DNA from: Siphonodentalium dalli
Lineage: Eukaryota; Mollusca; Scaphopoda; Gadilida; Siphonodentaliidae
Length of the DNA stretch: 64,000 nucleotides
Direction: 5' to 3'
Assembly (NCBI GenBank): GCA_032622095.1
Contig: CP136069.1
Coordinates: 39,656,194-39,720,193, forward strand
In this document: positions 22,774 through 34,203 of the stretch, piece after piece
How the letters are laid out: each line of letters opens with the position of its first letter
Numbering within the stretch: the stretch's first letter is position 1
Translations under genes and position numbers: made by a program
Notes under the pieces: model-generated
Databases searched by the model: none
What the model saw: the letters and a program-made list of their open reading frames with translations, nothing else
Told to the model about the DNA's origin: nothing

Positions 22774-24194
22774 TACCGTACCGGCCGGTGGATAAATCGC
22801 ATCGTTGGATAAGTCGCATTGAATTTTGAAGCTTAAAATGTTGCCTTTTGGCTCTTTCTGTTGTATACGTCGCACCTATTTCAGTGGCTTGTAAGGGAAC
22901 ATCAAAATGACAGATTGACCTGGATTTAGAGTTATTTAGAGCAGAGGAAGCATTTTTTTAAAATAGAATTTATCACAGACGTAAAAATGAACGAACATTC
23001 CACCAATGCTTCCGGTATTCCCAATGTGATTTGGGGGAATTCCCAAGCAGGGGAGATAACATTGGTTCATTTTCATTAAGAGTGTGTGGGAACATGGATT
23101 ATAAAACTTATTATTTTGACTTGAATGATGTTTGGACTAACTCTGGGTGGTTGACTAACTTTTGCGCCAGTCCCTGATTATTTTCTCGCTTACACCAAAC
23201 TCTCGTTCTGCGGGCCGATTACCATGTTCATTTGCGAATTTTATCACTTTCAACTTGTATGGACTTTTGTAACTTAGACGTTTCCTTTTGATGACACGTT
23301 TATCCATTTTGAATTCGAAGAAAACTGATAGGTATAATGAAGCACGATGTCGTTTGAATAGTTTTAAGGTATGAGGAAAGACACAAAATATCCTATCATT
23401 TATAGGAATATAAAACTGAGACTCGGCTTACTGTTGTTTTAGGATAATGGCCTCGTTAATTTAGTTGTCGCCTGATTGTCACGAAGCATGAATGAAAACG
23501 CTTTGGGCTAATAGTGATGCAATGCACTCTTCAGTATTAAGTGTCAACTACTCAACGTGGGGATTAAATGTTATGCGTACACGGTACAGCATAAAATAAT
23601 GTTTATGTAATATAAACAGGAGTTCGCGGCTTCGCACATAAGCCTCATTAAAATATGAGAACACGCTGTCCAGGCATGCATTTAGAGTCTTTAGGGCTTT
23701 TATTATGCTCATTCCAGGGCATTAAATAAACATTCCGATGTGATGTCATCTGCTAGAAGTTTGCAGACATCAAAGAGATCATACCGCAGTCATTGAATGT
23801 GAGTCACTCATGCACGTGTTACACAGTCAGGTCAAGGACGCCCACTGTTTGTGAATTTGCTGCTGTTTATAATTGCGGTTGAATTCTTAGATATTAATAC
23901 ATATAATACGATATATATGTTTTAAATGTCGGACAGGCAATAAAATAAAGACAAAGTACATATGAGGATGGGGTATTTATTTATTTTTTGTATACCGAAT
24001 TGTATTATTTTATCGCGTTGCAGTTAGTTTGCTTCGGCATTTTGTCCCGTTATTTACCTGTGATCGCAGTTGATTCCTCAAAATTCGGCTGAAAATATGC
24101 CCCTCATTGACTTACCGATCTATAAGTCGCAGGAGGATTTTATTAGGGCAAATTGGGTTAAAAAGATGCGACTTATCCACCGGCCGGTACGGTA
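22774..24194 (-). mobile_element. Pogo/Tigger-like DNA transposon remnant
   Basis: TACCGTACCGGCCGGTGGAT at the left is inverted at the right as ATCCACCGGCCGGTACGGTA. The arms continue into AARTCGCATC. TA ends fit the Tc1/mariner/pogo target. AAGTCGCA motifs near the termini are typical of Tigger-like elements. It is 1.4 kb and keeps only the first part of a transposase on the minus strand (23155-23307), so it is an internally deleted copy. Confidence 0.8.
23155..23307 (-). pseudogene. Pogo-type transposase N-terminus, 50 codons
   Basis: It is read on the minus strand from ATG at 23307 to TAG at 23155-23157. It starts MDKRVIKRKRLSYKSPYKLK, continues VIKFANEHGNRPAERE and ends FGVSEKIIRDWRKS. 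The pattern K-VI-FA-EHGNR-A-R-FGVSEK-IRDWRK is the helix-turn-helix DNA-binding start of pogo/Tigger transposases. A premature stop and loss of the DDE catalytic region make it inactive. Confidence 0.8.
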
Positions 24195-24449
24195 GCACCT
24201 TTCCTATTCCTCCATTTACTGTCAACCATTAAATTATTCCCCTACCTAAGTTGAGCTACAGTGTCATTGACACTTTCATTATACTCGCAGTAGTTGTGAA
24301 TGTTCAAATATTACCCATAAATGCATTATATATGTTCGCGTTCACTGGTTTGGTGTATTCAAACTTAGTATTTTTGCTTCAAAAGTCAAATCGAATATCA
24401 AGGTGGAATCGAATAACAAAACGAATATCGAATAATCGCAGGAGCCTAG

Positions 24450-24995
24450 ATCTTGGTTATCCTAATCAATGTTTTAGAGATCCTGGGTACCCTAGCCAAT
24501 GTTTCAGGATCATGGGTGCCCGAATCATTCTTTCAAGATCTCTAGTACACTAAAAACATTTTCAAGATCTCGGGGATATCCTAATCAACATTTCAAGATC
24601 TCAGGTACCCTAAAAGTAATCAACATCTCAAGATCCTGGTACACTTCAGGATGCACTTCAAGATCTCGGGTACCCTAATCAATGTACCCTAATCAATGTT
24701 TTAGAGATATTGTGTACCCTAATCAATGTTTTAGAGATATTGTGTACCCTAAACAATGTTTTAGAGATATTGTGTACCCTAATCAATGTTTTAAAGATCT
24801 TGGGTACCCCAGTTGATGTTTCAAGATCATGGTTACCCTAATCAATGTCTCAAGATCTCGGGTACCCGAATCAATGTTTCAAGATCTCAGGTACACTAAT
24901 CAATGTTTCAAGATCTCGGGTACCCTAAGCAACATCTCAAGATCCTGGGTACCCTTATTAATTACGATCCTGGGTACTCTGAGATCTTGTGTACC
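24450..24995. repeat. ~30-bp minisatellite (GATCTCGGGTACCCTAATCA)
   Basis: More than a dozen units of AATGTTTCAAGATCTCGGGT-ACCCTAATC with variants such as TTTTAGAGATATTGTGTACC. A single dispersed piece also lies at 21133-21190. It is immediately followed by a family B MITE. Confidence 0.85.
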
Positions 24996-25233
24996 TTAAC
25001 CCTTTCATGACAGGAGCCTCAGCTTCCTGAATTTTTGTGCATTCTCTTTTATATGCGAGTCTTCCATAGGGAGCCTCACATATATAAGCGAATACATTGG
25101 CCTAACAATATTTACCTTGATTTTGTGAGCCAGTGAATTCTGTTATATATGAGAGACTTGCATATATAAGAGAATGCACTGGCACATGGTCTTTAATGTT
25201 GCACATGCGCAGCTCCCATCATGAAAGGGTTGA
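24996..25233 (+). mobile_element. TTAA-type MITE family B, copy 4
   Basis: TTAACCCTTTCATGACAGGA to CATCATGAAAGGGTTGA. The right TTAA has mutated to TTGA. The first hairpin lacks its outermost bases and the second is shortened. Confidence 0.75.
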
Positions 25234-25336
25234 TCAATGTTTTTTATTTCCACTTGATCATTATTAGGCTCTTAGTTGAACTTTTTATCTGAACCTCGCT
25301 ACAAATGAATTAAAGGGAATGAAGTAAGTACCCATC

Positions 25337-25940
25337 CAAGCCTGAATTTAGTGTCTGACATTTTCAGAATGAGGTCCCCAGAGTTACTTTTTCTCTTTTG
25401 TTCAGTTTCTATATCCCCTTATTTGCAGAAGATAAAATGCATAATTGAGGTGACTAATGGGTGAGTATCACCAACTTCAACTGGAGAACTTAAAGGTACT
25501 CAATCTGATCAGAGGGTCCCCATCAAGATACAACAATAACAGCATTTCTTCAAAATACGCTTTAGTTTAATGCAACAAAATAATGTTAACCACTGTCAAC
25601 TATGGTATCAAATTTCCCAAAACGTGTTATTTATCAACATTTTGTTCAACAAAATATGGTCGTATTATCACTCGAGTTTTCACGAAATTTATCACCTGTT
25701 TTTAGAGTTATCCATCTTCATCCGCATCTTCATCCTTTTGACGTCGTGTTTCTGGGCCACAAACAATTGAAATAACTTCAAAACTTCAAAAATCGATATC
25801 TGATCACTCTGAGCTTTGATGAGAAAGTTCCTCAACTCCTATCAAATATAGCCAAAGAGATAGTAGTTTAGGGGTGTTTAATCAGATTGAGTACCTTTAA
25901 ATCTGATCCTAGGTCTCCCTAGGTCTAGACACATTAAATC
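25337..25940 (+). mobile_element. Double-hairpin repeat family H, copy a, interrupted
   Basis: It starts CAAGCCTGAATTTAGTGTCT and includes CAGAATGAGGTCCCCAGAG. The middle (ACTTCAACTGGAGAACTT|AAATCTGATCCTAGGTCTCC) is split by the family N element. The intact arrangement is seen in the copy at 46857-47318. Confidence 0.65.
25500..25900 (+). mobile_element. TTAA-type MITE family N, copy 1 (complete)
   Basis: TTAAAGGTACTCAATCTGAT at the left is inverted at the right as ATCAGATTGAGTACCTTTAA, 401 bp including TTAA at each end. It is inserted in family H copy a; the empty TTAA site is seen at 47157-47160 (GGGAACTTAAATCTGA). It contains no gene. Confidence 0.85.
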
Positions 25941-25991
25941 ACCAATCAGATTTCACCTTCCAGCATTTATGCCCAGCTTTTCATTTCATAG

Positions 25992-26084
25992 GTTGATAAA
26001 GATAATAATGGCAGATTGGAGCTATCGTTTGAGTACCTCATGTCCAAAGATAACTTACAGTGGATCACAATAGTCAGTGACCAG
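25992..26084 (+). CDS. SNX17: SNX17 window exon 11: FERM F3
   Basis: This exon has 31 codons in phase 0, between TTTCATAG and GTAAGA. It encodes VDKDNNGRLELSFEYLMSK, then DNLQWITIVSDQ. LELSFEYLMSKD-LQWITI is almost identical to vertebrate SNX17. Confidence 0.94.
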
Positions 26085-26206
26085 GTAAGAAATTACAAAT
26101 CCAGTCTTTCGATATTGAATCCCCTTCATGTCAATGTTGAATTGAAAAGTGGGGACAAAAACTGCTTCTCGCGAGCTTGGTCAAATTGACACAACTCTTG
26201 GCAGAG

Positions 26207-26474
26207 TTAACTCTCCCATGAATGATGGAGCTTCCTAAAATTTTGCAAAAACCCTGTGCCAATGCATTCTCTTATATATGCGAGTCTCCCATGACCTAGC
26301 CTAGCATATATAAGAGAATACATTGGCCTAACAATATTTACCTTCACCTTGTAAGCCAGTGCATCCTCTCATATATTCAAGGCGCCCTATAGGAGACTCG
26401 CATATATAAGAGATTGCACTAGCACAGGATCTGTTAATGCTGCACCAATGCAGCTCCTGTCATGAAAGGGTTAA
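26207..26474 (+). mobile_element. TTAA-type MITE family B, copy 5
   Basis: TTAACTCTCCCATGAATGAT to CTGTCATGAAAGGGTTAA. Both hairpins are present but mutated. It starts about 120 bases after SNX17 window exon 11. Confidence 0.75.
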
Positions 26475-26545
26475 CACATCACATCATCCATGGAGAAATC
26501 ACAACAAACTTTCTATACCATTGTGTTTCTTATCTATCAAGGAGC

Positions 26546-26756
26546 TTAACCCTTTCATGACGGGAGCTGTGCTGGTGCAGCATTAAAAGATCCTGTGCCA
26601 GTACATTCTGTTATATATGTGAGTCTCCCATAGGGAGCCTCACATATATAACAGAATGCACTGACTTACAAGATCAAGGTAAATATTGTTAGGCCAATGT
26701 GTATTGGCACACAGATTTCGTAAAATTTCAGGAAGCTCCTTTCATGGAAGGGTTAA
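26546..26756 (-). mobile_element. TTAA-type MITE family B, copy 6
   Basis: TTAACCCTTTCATGACGGGA to TTCATGGAAGGGTTAA, reverse orientation. The second hairpin is largely deleted, leaving CCAATGTGTATTGGCAC. Confidence 0.75.
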
Positions 26757-26817
26757 AGCACACACTATATTTTGTATTAGGTTCTAATTTAGAAAATTAG
26801 TCCAATTTAATGTTTTT

Positions 26818-27330
26818 TTTGTTTACCCATACCATAGTATGGTAAACATAGTGTCAACGTCCGGATTGACCACTCGTCGTTAGTCCGTCCATCCGTCCAT
26901 TGTCTGTCTGTCTGTCTGTAGACACTTTACGCATGGTGCAATAACTCAAACATTTTCTATCTGATTGGAACCAAGTTTTGTATATGAATTTCTCAGCACA
27001 AAAGACAGATCGAGTTCGAATATGGGTTTGATCAGACTATTTTTAACTGAGTTATGGCCCTTTTTCAAAAAAATATTCACTCTTAAAAAACATTTAAAAA
27101 AATATATAAAGTTAACATTTGTTTGCAGCGACATTAAACCCAATTCACCTATTCCATCCCATGCCTTTGGACTACTTAGCTATTGATAAGGCTATATTAT
27201 TTTCCGATGTCTCTCATGCCAATGTGCTGATAAAGAAAGCTATGGTATCTAATTTAAAAACAAGTTTCAACAATACACATCACATGCTGTTAACAGTAGA
27301 CAGGAACATCACTCTACAGATGGTCTGAGG
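26818..27330. repeat. Hairpin-start CCGTCC-type dispersed repeat
   Basis: GTTTACCCATACCATAGTAT with inverse GGTAAAC, then (GTCC/GTCT)n and an AT-rich part with TTGGAACCAAGTTTTGTATA. It is similar in plan to the repeats at 10737, 16768, 29240, 46259, 60150 and 63760. Confidence 0.45.
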
Positions 27331-27544
27331 TCATTATAAATGTTATTGGTTTCATAGAGATGCCGGACTTTAACATAAACAATGCCTGTTATTTGTTGAC
27401 AGCTCTGCTGTATAATTGATACTAATGGGTCAGCAGTGAGGTGTTTATCTTGATGGCTGTTGTTGGTAGAATGTGATACATTATCATTGTAAACTTAAAT
27501 TGGAATCGCTTGACCAAGTATTCCATGTCCAGGTCACCTTTTCA

Positions 27545-27625
27545 CATTTAACCCAAGGCTGTGGTGGTGCAGAATTACAGATCCTGTTCCAGTGCATTCT
27601 CTTATATAAATGCAAGTGACCCATA
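27545..27625 (-). mobile_element. Family B fragment
   Basis: GGTGCAGAATTACAGATCCT followed by CAGTGCATTCTCTTATATAA and GACCC. Only one end and half of one hairpin remain. Confidence 0.6.
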
Positions 27626-27978
27626 AATTCCAATAATTTGTGTTATGTACATTGTCTATAATAGTACATAACAGTATACTCTATAATTCAACATCAAAAC
27701 TCTCATTTATGATTACGATCAGAGTAATTTACTATCGCCAAGGGATGGGTTAACATCTGCCGATCGTGATCGGCCTCTCATTTTAATTATATGCCTGTAC
27801 ATGGGGCCGACCAAAATATAAAAAAAATAGTGCACCTGGATAATTAATTGTGCACCTACATTTTCCAAAACTCGAAGGACTGCAAATTGTATAAAATATC
27901 CAGCAATCAGGTGGGCACTTAAGCATCCTACTCACTTCCGAATTGTTAGCTTAAAATATTCAGTGAGCATGTAGGCAC

Positions 27979-28070
27979 TTAACCCTTTGACGGGTGAGTA
28001 CGTCATATATGACGTCATATCCATGGGTGAATATATTTTTGCAAATAAACTGAGTAATATTGTAACATTG
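27979..28070 (+). mobile_element. Solo end of TTAA-type family E
   Basis: TTAACCCTTTGACGGGTGAG, then palindromic TACGTCATATATGACGTCA and GCAAATAAACTGAGTA. A matching end lies inverted at 59035-59122. No partner end is seen nearby. Confidence 0.65.
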
Positions 28071-28298
28071 GCAAATTGAAAAAAATAAATTATACAAACA
28101 ACAGTTTAAAAGCACAAATCAGTTTAAATACTCAAAATAATATTCATTTGCATGATACCTATGAAAAGTTCCCATTTAGGAGACATTTTTTTGTAAGTTA
28201 TTTTTGCAGTAACAGGATGTTACCCCAGAACTACCATAAATGTTATTCCACCCCCCAACTGTACAACAACATAATTGTTCAACATGCCAACCGGTTGT

Positions 28299-28566
28299 TT
28301 AATCCTTCCATGATTGGAGTTTCCTGAATTTTGCGAGAACCCTGTGCCAATGTATTCTCTAACTAGTATATATGCGAGTACCCCATAGGGAGCCTCACAT
28401 ATATAAGAGAATACATTGGCCCAAACAATATTTACCTTTACCTTGTAAACCAGTGCATTCTCTTATATATGTGAGGCTCCTAAGGGTGACTCACATATAT
28501 AAGAGAATGCACTGGCACAGGATCTTTAATGCTGCACCAGCGCAGCTCCCGTCACGAAAGGGTTAA
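28299..28566 (+). mobile_element. TTAA-type MITE family B, copy 7
   Basis: TTAATCCTTCCATGATTGGA to CCGTCACGAAAGGGTTAA, with both hairpins. It ends about 45 bases before the SNX17 window exon 12 acceptor. Confidence 0.8.
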
Positions 28567-28611
28567 CTCCTGCTCCATGTCAGCCTGTATATGTTCAATG
28601 TCTTATTTCAG

Positions 28612-28689
28612 GCAATTTTATTGAGCATGAGTCTGCAGTCAATGGTTGATGATTTGCTCATGAAAAAACAAGGTCGACGAATCAAACGA
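28612..28689 (+). CDS. SNX17: SNX17 window exon 12: final FERM helix
   Basis: This exon has 26 codons in phase 0, between TTATTTCAG and GTATGT. It encodes AILLSMSLQSMVDDLLMKKQ, then GRRIKR. The amphipathic helix with SLQSMVD-L matches the last F3 helix. The basic residues begin the linker to the C-terminal tail. Confidence 0.92.
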
Positions 28690-28699
28690 GTATGTATTC

Positions 28700-29050
28700 A
28701 TCTTATAACCTCCCGTTTAGCTGCCCTTGTCCCCACATCTGGTCGTAACTAGCAATCTGATTGGCTAAAACACCAACATTATATCACCATGTCCCCCATC
28801 ACCCTTGACAGCGGGTATAAGAGAACGCGTGCAAAACATCAGTGGTATATGAGCACATGAAACATCGGGGGTATATGAATGACCCTTGTACTGGCAGTTT
28901 CCATCAATCGTGACGTTGGTCTCGCACGCCGAGTTTGACGTCACCTGACACCGGATCCTTAGGTTGGCTACTGAATTATTCTTATTGGTGTGAATTAATT
29001 GGAGAATCTATGAAAAACACACTTAAATTAAGGAGACATGGCTATTGTTG
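28700..29050. other. Intron, no recognised feature
   Basis: Mixed sequence with no repeat or gene that I recognise. Confidence 0.35.
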
Positions 29051-29054
29051 TGGG

Positions 29055-29185
29055 GAGAAAATCTTTATCTCCAGCAACATCGTGGGGTACATGGAGATTT
29101 AGTACCTGGATGTCTCATTAAAAATTATATATCCCGCTATTAAATCTCCATGTACCCTGATGTTGCCGAAGATAACTAATTATAT
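29055..29185. repeat. Inverted repeat
   Basis: TCTCCAGCAACATCGTGGGG and TACATGGAGATTTA are inverted at TAAATCTCCATGTACCCTGA and TGTTGCCGAAGATAA. Confidence 0.6.
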
Positions 29186-29239
29186 CTGAAGATGGTGTGT
29201 ATCTTTTCCCTGAACTTTCTATTTAGATTTAAATTATTA

Positions 29240-29800
29240 TATCCTCATGACCGAAGGTAATGGTGGCTCTACTGAATTTAATGCTTCCATTCCTCGGTCC
29301 GTTCTTTGGGGCGTCCGGCCATCCGGGCTTATATCTCAACCAGGATCTCAATGAAATTTTGGTACGGATGATCACTACTTTGAGGACATTTAATGGGGTG
29401 TTCAATCGTATTTCTGTTCTAGAGTTATACATCTTTCTTTATCTGGAAATGTTATTTGTTTTTGTCTGTCCGAGAAGATATCTCCACCACAGGTTGTCAG
29501 ATTTCTATGAAATTTGGTATGTATGTGCACTACTATGAGGCCATTCAATGGAGTGTTCAATAGTTTTGTTCAGGTTTTTTGTTCTAGAGTTATTCATCTT
29601 GTTTGTCTTAAAATGTAGATTTTTTGTCTGTCCGAGCATATAACTCCACCACCGGTTGTCGGATTTCAATAAAATTTGATATTTGATGTTCATTCACTGC
29701 TATGAGGACATTTAATTGTTTTGTTCGGACTTTCCATTCCAGAGTTATTTGTTCCAATCAATTTTCCATCTATCTATCTTGTCATTTTTCTTGATTGAAA
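29240..29800. repeat. ~165-bp diverged tandem repeats
   Basis: Three units carry TTTCTATGAAATTTGGTATG-like, CTTTGAGGACATTTAATGGG-like and GTTCTAGAGTTATNCATCTT motifs near 29340, 29500 and 29660. This is the same repeat style as at 16.8-17.8 kb. Confidence 0.55.
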
Positions 29801-29810
29801 AATATATCCT

Positions 29811-30201
29811 TTAACCCTTTACCCAACAAAACGGCCAAAACCGGCCAAATAAAGCTTCAACAGCCTAAAATATCTTCGGTCTGTCTCAATAGAACCATAC
29901 AAATATGGATATCATTGGAACCGGCTCCTTGACCACATTGTGATAGTCACAGTTATGCCATGTGCCAATGCATTCTCTTATATATGCGAGTCGACCATAG
30001 GTCGCCTCGCATATATAAGAGAATGCATTGGCCTAAAAAAAAATCTTTTTTTACCATTTTTTCTTACATTCTTTAACAATTTTATAATTTTTAATGTGTT
30101 AAGCCAATGCATTCTCTTATATATGCGAGGCGACCTATGGTCGACTCGCATATATAAGAGAATGCATTGGCACAGGGCCGTTCTGTTGGGTAAAGGGTTA
30201 A
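29811..30201 (+). mobile_element. TTAA-type MITE family A, copy 3
   Basis: TTAA at both ends; perfect 67-base hairpins at 29965-30031 and 30104-30170. Its right TTAA is also the left TTAA of the element at 30198-30622. Confidence 0.85.
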
Positions 30202-30622
30202 AGGCCCACTTAATTTTCGAATGACCAGATTAAATTATACACAACGTATACCATATTATATACCATTTGGAAGAGGAATCAAAAATATATTCCACCAGAA
30301 TACGGAACAGTTGTGGCCTTGGAGTGTCCACCAAGTGATAGAGATTCTCAGATTCATACCAAGACTGCCCCCCTTGTCAACCCAGAATGCATCAGAATTC
30401 AAACTAATAGATAGAGTTATTCCCCTTCCATTGATAATAGAAGACTTTATAGTACAGTATGGATCACACCTCAGTACCGCAACAAAAACAATATGTTCCA
30501 GTTTATTCGACCGGATCAGTTGATAATACAATGTTTTGGAGCTTCCTCTTTCAAATGATATATAATATGGAATATATTGTATATAATGTGATCTTGTGGT
30601 TCGAAAATTAAGTCGGCCTTAA
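30198..30622. mobile_element. TTAA-flanked MITE family U
   Basis: TTAAAGGCCCACTTAATTTT and then CGAA are inverted at the right as TTCGAAAATTAAGTCGGCCTTAA-like ends. It is 425 bp. An internal 100-codon frame (30221-30523) resembles no protein I know and overlaps an equal frame on the other strand. Confidence 0.7.
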
Positions 30623-30744
30623 AAACAGATTTAAGTAAATTTGTGTACTGTAAATTTAGGTGTATACATCACAACTTTTTATCCAGAATTTACCCTAAAA
30701 ATTTCCATACATTGTGAACACTAGATGTTTCTCTCTAATTACAG

Positions 30745-30825
30745 CCACAAGATCGAGCCAAAAAGACACATCGAAACTTCATGAAGCGTGAAAATGGTGC
30801 TTTATTTTCATCTAGTATCGGAGAG
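30745..30825 (+). CDS. SNX17: SNX17 window exon 13: linker
   Basis: This exon has 27 codons in phase 0, between AATTACAG and GTAAGT. It encodes PQDRAKKTHRNFMKRENG, then ALFSSSIGE. It is a basic, serine-containing linker that varies between species. Position, phase and clean borders support it; homology is weak. Confidence 0.75.
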
Positions 30826-31185
30826 GTAAGTTTGTAAGATAATTCATTTAAACCTCCTGTATTAGGCCTAGCTTCTATCATCCGCAACAGCTCATATTGG
30901 CTGTGATAAATTCTGGTATAGCACAAATTGATAAATAGGTAATTCCTCAACTCAGAATTTGTATTTCGGTCGAATGTTTTAGGCAACGACACGGGCCGAA
31001 AATGGGCCCATTCTCAATGGAAAATAGTTGAATTTATTCCCAATTTCTGACCCAAAATTAGCAATTTACAATCTCTTGTTTCATGATCATGAAAGATAGA
31101 GCTTCTCATTATTTTATGATCATTATAAGTCCTCTCACTCGATTTGCATAAAACAGGGATAAATCTTTTAAGAAATTCATTAAAC

Positions 31186-31281
31186 TACAGTAATTCCCTA
31201 AATAATCGACTCCTTAACCACAGCAGAATTATGGGTAATTCTTCTGTGGTTAAGGAGTCAATTACTTAGGGCATTACTGTA
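31186..31281. mobile_element. Family G MITE, copy 2 (short)
   Basis: TACAGTAATTCCCTAAATAA to TTAGGGCATTACTGTA. The centre is lost, leaving about 45-bp arms. Confidence 0.8.
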
Positions 31282-31560
31282 TTTGATTACGCTTGGTTTC
31301 ACTATGAAAATGTTTCTATATTCTCTATTATTCCTAATTATAAGCATCTATGGCACTAATTTTCTCAATGGAAAGGGCCCGGATTCCTCTCCAAAAATGG
31401 GTAGAAATATCCCTGTTAACTTCCAATAGAATTTCTATTTCGAATATCATAGATGATCGAGTTTGGAGGCTTGAATATCATCTTTAAGAGTAGTAGACAA
31501 TTTTTATACAGAGAAATTCATTTAACCCACCTTTCATTTCTCCCGAAATCAAAACATCAT

Positions 31561-31780
31561 TTTAGCCCTTTCATGACGAGAACTGTCCTGGTGCAGCATT
31601 AAAGATTCTGTGCCAGTGCATTCTCTTATATATACGAGTCTCAAGGTCAAGGTAAATATTGTTAGGCCAATATATTCTCTTATATTTACAAGGCTCCCTA
31701 TTCAAGACTCGCATATATAAGAGAATGCATTGGCACAGGGTTTTCGCAGAAATTCAGGATGCTCCAGTCATGGAAGGGCG
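31561..31780 (-). mobile_element. TTAA-type MITE family B, copy 8 (decayed)
   Basis: TTTAGCCCTTTCATGACGAG to GTCATGGAAGGG. Ends have mutated and most of one hairpin is missing. Confidence 0.65.
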
Positions 31781-32528
31781 ATGCAGAGAAATTTGTTTTA
31801 GCCCAGATTTCATTTCTCCCAAAACATCCTTTATTTATTGTGCTACGGTTATTCTTCAATTTCAGAGTTCCCGCTGAGCGTTGACAACCTGGAAGAACCT
31901 TGAATTTGACAAATGACCTCTCAAGGCCTGAAATTTGTTTTATGTTTAAATTTAAATCAACTTGTAATAGATTCTGATTACATTTTTTTTTATTGAGGAA
32001 ATAAATATAACAAGAAAATGAGACAGATAGACGTAAATCAAAAACATTAGAGTAACGATACATTGATACATATTATAATCTTGCACTCACTTTTTCACTG
32101 ATTATTTTTAATGGAGGATCTCGAACAAAACATGAAAATGTTGCTAAAAATGGTAATGAAATTTAGAATTGAGGGCCTTGAAAACCCATGAAAATTGTAG
32201 GGAAAAAAATGGCCTCAACTGGTGTTCAATTTCATTGGTGTTGACTTACGGGAACCCTGATTTCTGAGAGATTTCAGCCAAATAATTTATTAATATTCTT
32301 TTGTCACACTACATAGCATTCACAACAACAGATTGCCAAGTCACCATCCATACAGAGCATACAAGTAAAAAGTGTTCTCATGTAGTCATTATTCCCACTA
32401 ACATTACATTAGTAACACACAATTAGAATGTTGTTAATTAGTAATGAGCCAATAAAGAAAGAGTTGTCTCTTTAAAAACCATATGATTATTTTATACGAT
32501 TTACGTCTCTAGAATTCTTATTCAGATC

Positions 32529-32800
32529 CAAGCCTGAGTTTTGTGTGCCTGTCATTTGCAGAATGAGGTCGCCAGAGGGTGAATTTTGTGACGCTATCTG
32601 GCATAGCGGGCTAGCATCACTAACTTCACCCTCTGGAGACCTCATTCTGCTTAGGCCTCATCTTCTCTGGAAAGTTTCTTTATTATCCGATTTCTATAGA
32701 AACTTCTTCACATAGATTCTATATCTTTTTTGGTTTAGGTTCTCTATATCCCCAAACTGACAGACGACACATTGCATATGCAATGTGTCTGAATATTGGC
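32529..32800 (+). mobile_element. Family H, copy b (partial)
   Basis: CCAAGCCTGAGTTTTGTGTG, hairpin arms GAATGAGGTCGCCAGAGGGT / CACCCTCTGGAGACCTCATT, then GCTTAGGCCTCATCTT. The second half fades near 32800. Confidence 0.65.
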
Positions 32801-32970
32801 TCATCACTATTGTTAACAATACTTTACAGTGTTCACTGCATGTTTTTTGTGGTAGGTATCCTGATATTAATAAAATAACCACTATGTGGATAAAATGTTA
32901 ACCTTGCAAGTGTAGCAGCGTTTTCATGTAATCTCACTAATTATGCATTAATATAAATGCAGTTATATTG

Positions 32971-33229
32971 TTAACCCTTTCATGATGGGCTGTGCTGCTG
33001 CAGAATAAAGATCCTGTGCCAGTGCATTCTCTTATATATGTTAGTCTCTCATAGGGAGCCTCGCACATATAGGAGAATACACTGGCTTACAAGGTCAAGG
33101 TAAATATTGTTAGGCCAATGTATTCTCTATTTTATGCAAGGCTCCCTATGGAAAACTCACATATATAAGAGAATGCATTGGCACAGGGTTTTGAAAAATT
33201 TCAGGAAGCTCCAGTCATGAAAGGGTTAA
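32971..33229 (-). mobile_element. TTAA-type MITE family B, copy 9
   Basis: TTAACCCTTTCATGATGGGC to CAGTCATGAAAGGGTTAA, both hairpins, reverse orientation. Confidence 0.8.
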
Positions 33230-34041
33230 CAAACCATTTCATAGTGTTCACTGCATAATTTTACTATTCCTAATTATTGAGCATTGCAAACAATTTAATT
33301 TTGGTCAGGTTTGCCCATGTTTTAATTTGGTGCTGGTACTGTATTGCCAGGGTGTGCCTTTACCCGTAACCTCTTGTTTCCTCAGGCTTAAACCACAAAT
33401 GTTATAATTATTATAAAAAGTAAAGTCACTTGTAAGGTGGAATAATTACAGAGCGCAACATGCATCATAATCTTGTATCATCAAACATGTTTTTAAGTTC
33501 GATAATTAAATGATCAAAGTTTTAGCACTAGGTAGAATTCCAGAAATGTGTAATGTATAGATAACTTTATGGAGAAAAATTCCCAAATTTTTTCAAGCAA
33601 TAGATAGAAAGTCATTTTCCATTTACTTTTAACCATTACACCTTCAACTTAAACCAATTTAAATTTATAATTGTGAATAAATTGAAATTCAAGTTTTGTA
33701 TTTTCGGATATTCTGGATGAATTTGGCAATTTTCTGGATAGGGATAGGATAGGATATTTTATTTGCAATACACATATCTATTACATAATAATGGTGAAAA
33801 TTATGGATAATTATGTTGTATATTGTGGGGGATAGCATAGTCTGGCAAGACTGTCTTCCTGCCATCCCCAGTATGGTGAATATAGAAATTAATAACAATA
33901 GTAAGATCGCCTCGGGTGAGCTGTGCACAGATTGTGTATATGTAATTTATAAGTTTAGGGCTTAGTTAAAGAGTGTGTGAACTTGATAAAATTGTTTGAT
34001 GAGGCTCTCTTTAGGTGACACGGTATTTAAAAATTTTGGCT
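33230..34041. other. Intron with one dispersed repeat
   Basis: 33735-33960 shares GGATAGGATATTTTATT and related motifs with 18746-19215. The rest is AT-rich with no recognised feature. Confidence 0.4.
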
Positions 34042-34203
34042 TTAAAGGCATTCAATCTGATCAAAAGTTCCCCATATCATCAAGTTACAACAATAAGAAC
34101 ATTTCTTCAAAATATGCTTCAGTTATCAGAATCGATTAATTGCAACAAAATAATGCTAACCACTGTCAACTATGATATAAAATTTCCCAAAATGTGTTAT
34201 TTG

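Noticed and set aside
24450-24995. CRISPR-like regular repeats
   Set aside because: Units are contiguous and diverged with no spacers; this is a eukaryotic minisatellite.
30221-30523. 100-codon frame as a gene
   Set aside because: It lies entirely within a TTAA-flanked MITE, overlaps a similar frame on the minus strand, and resembles no known protein.
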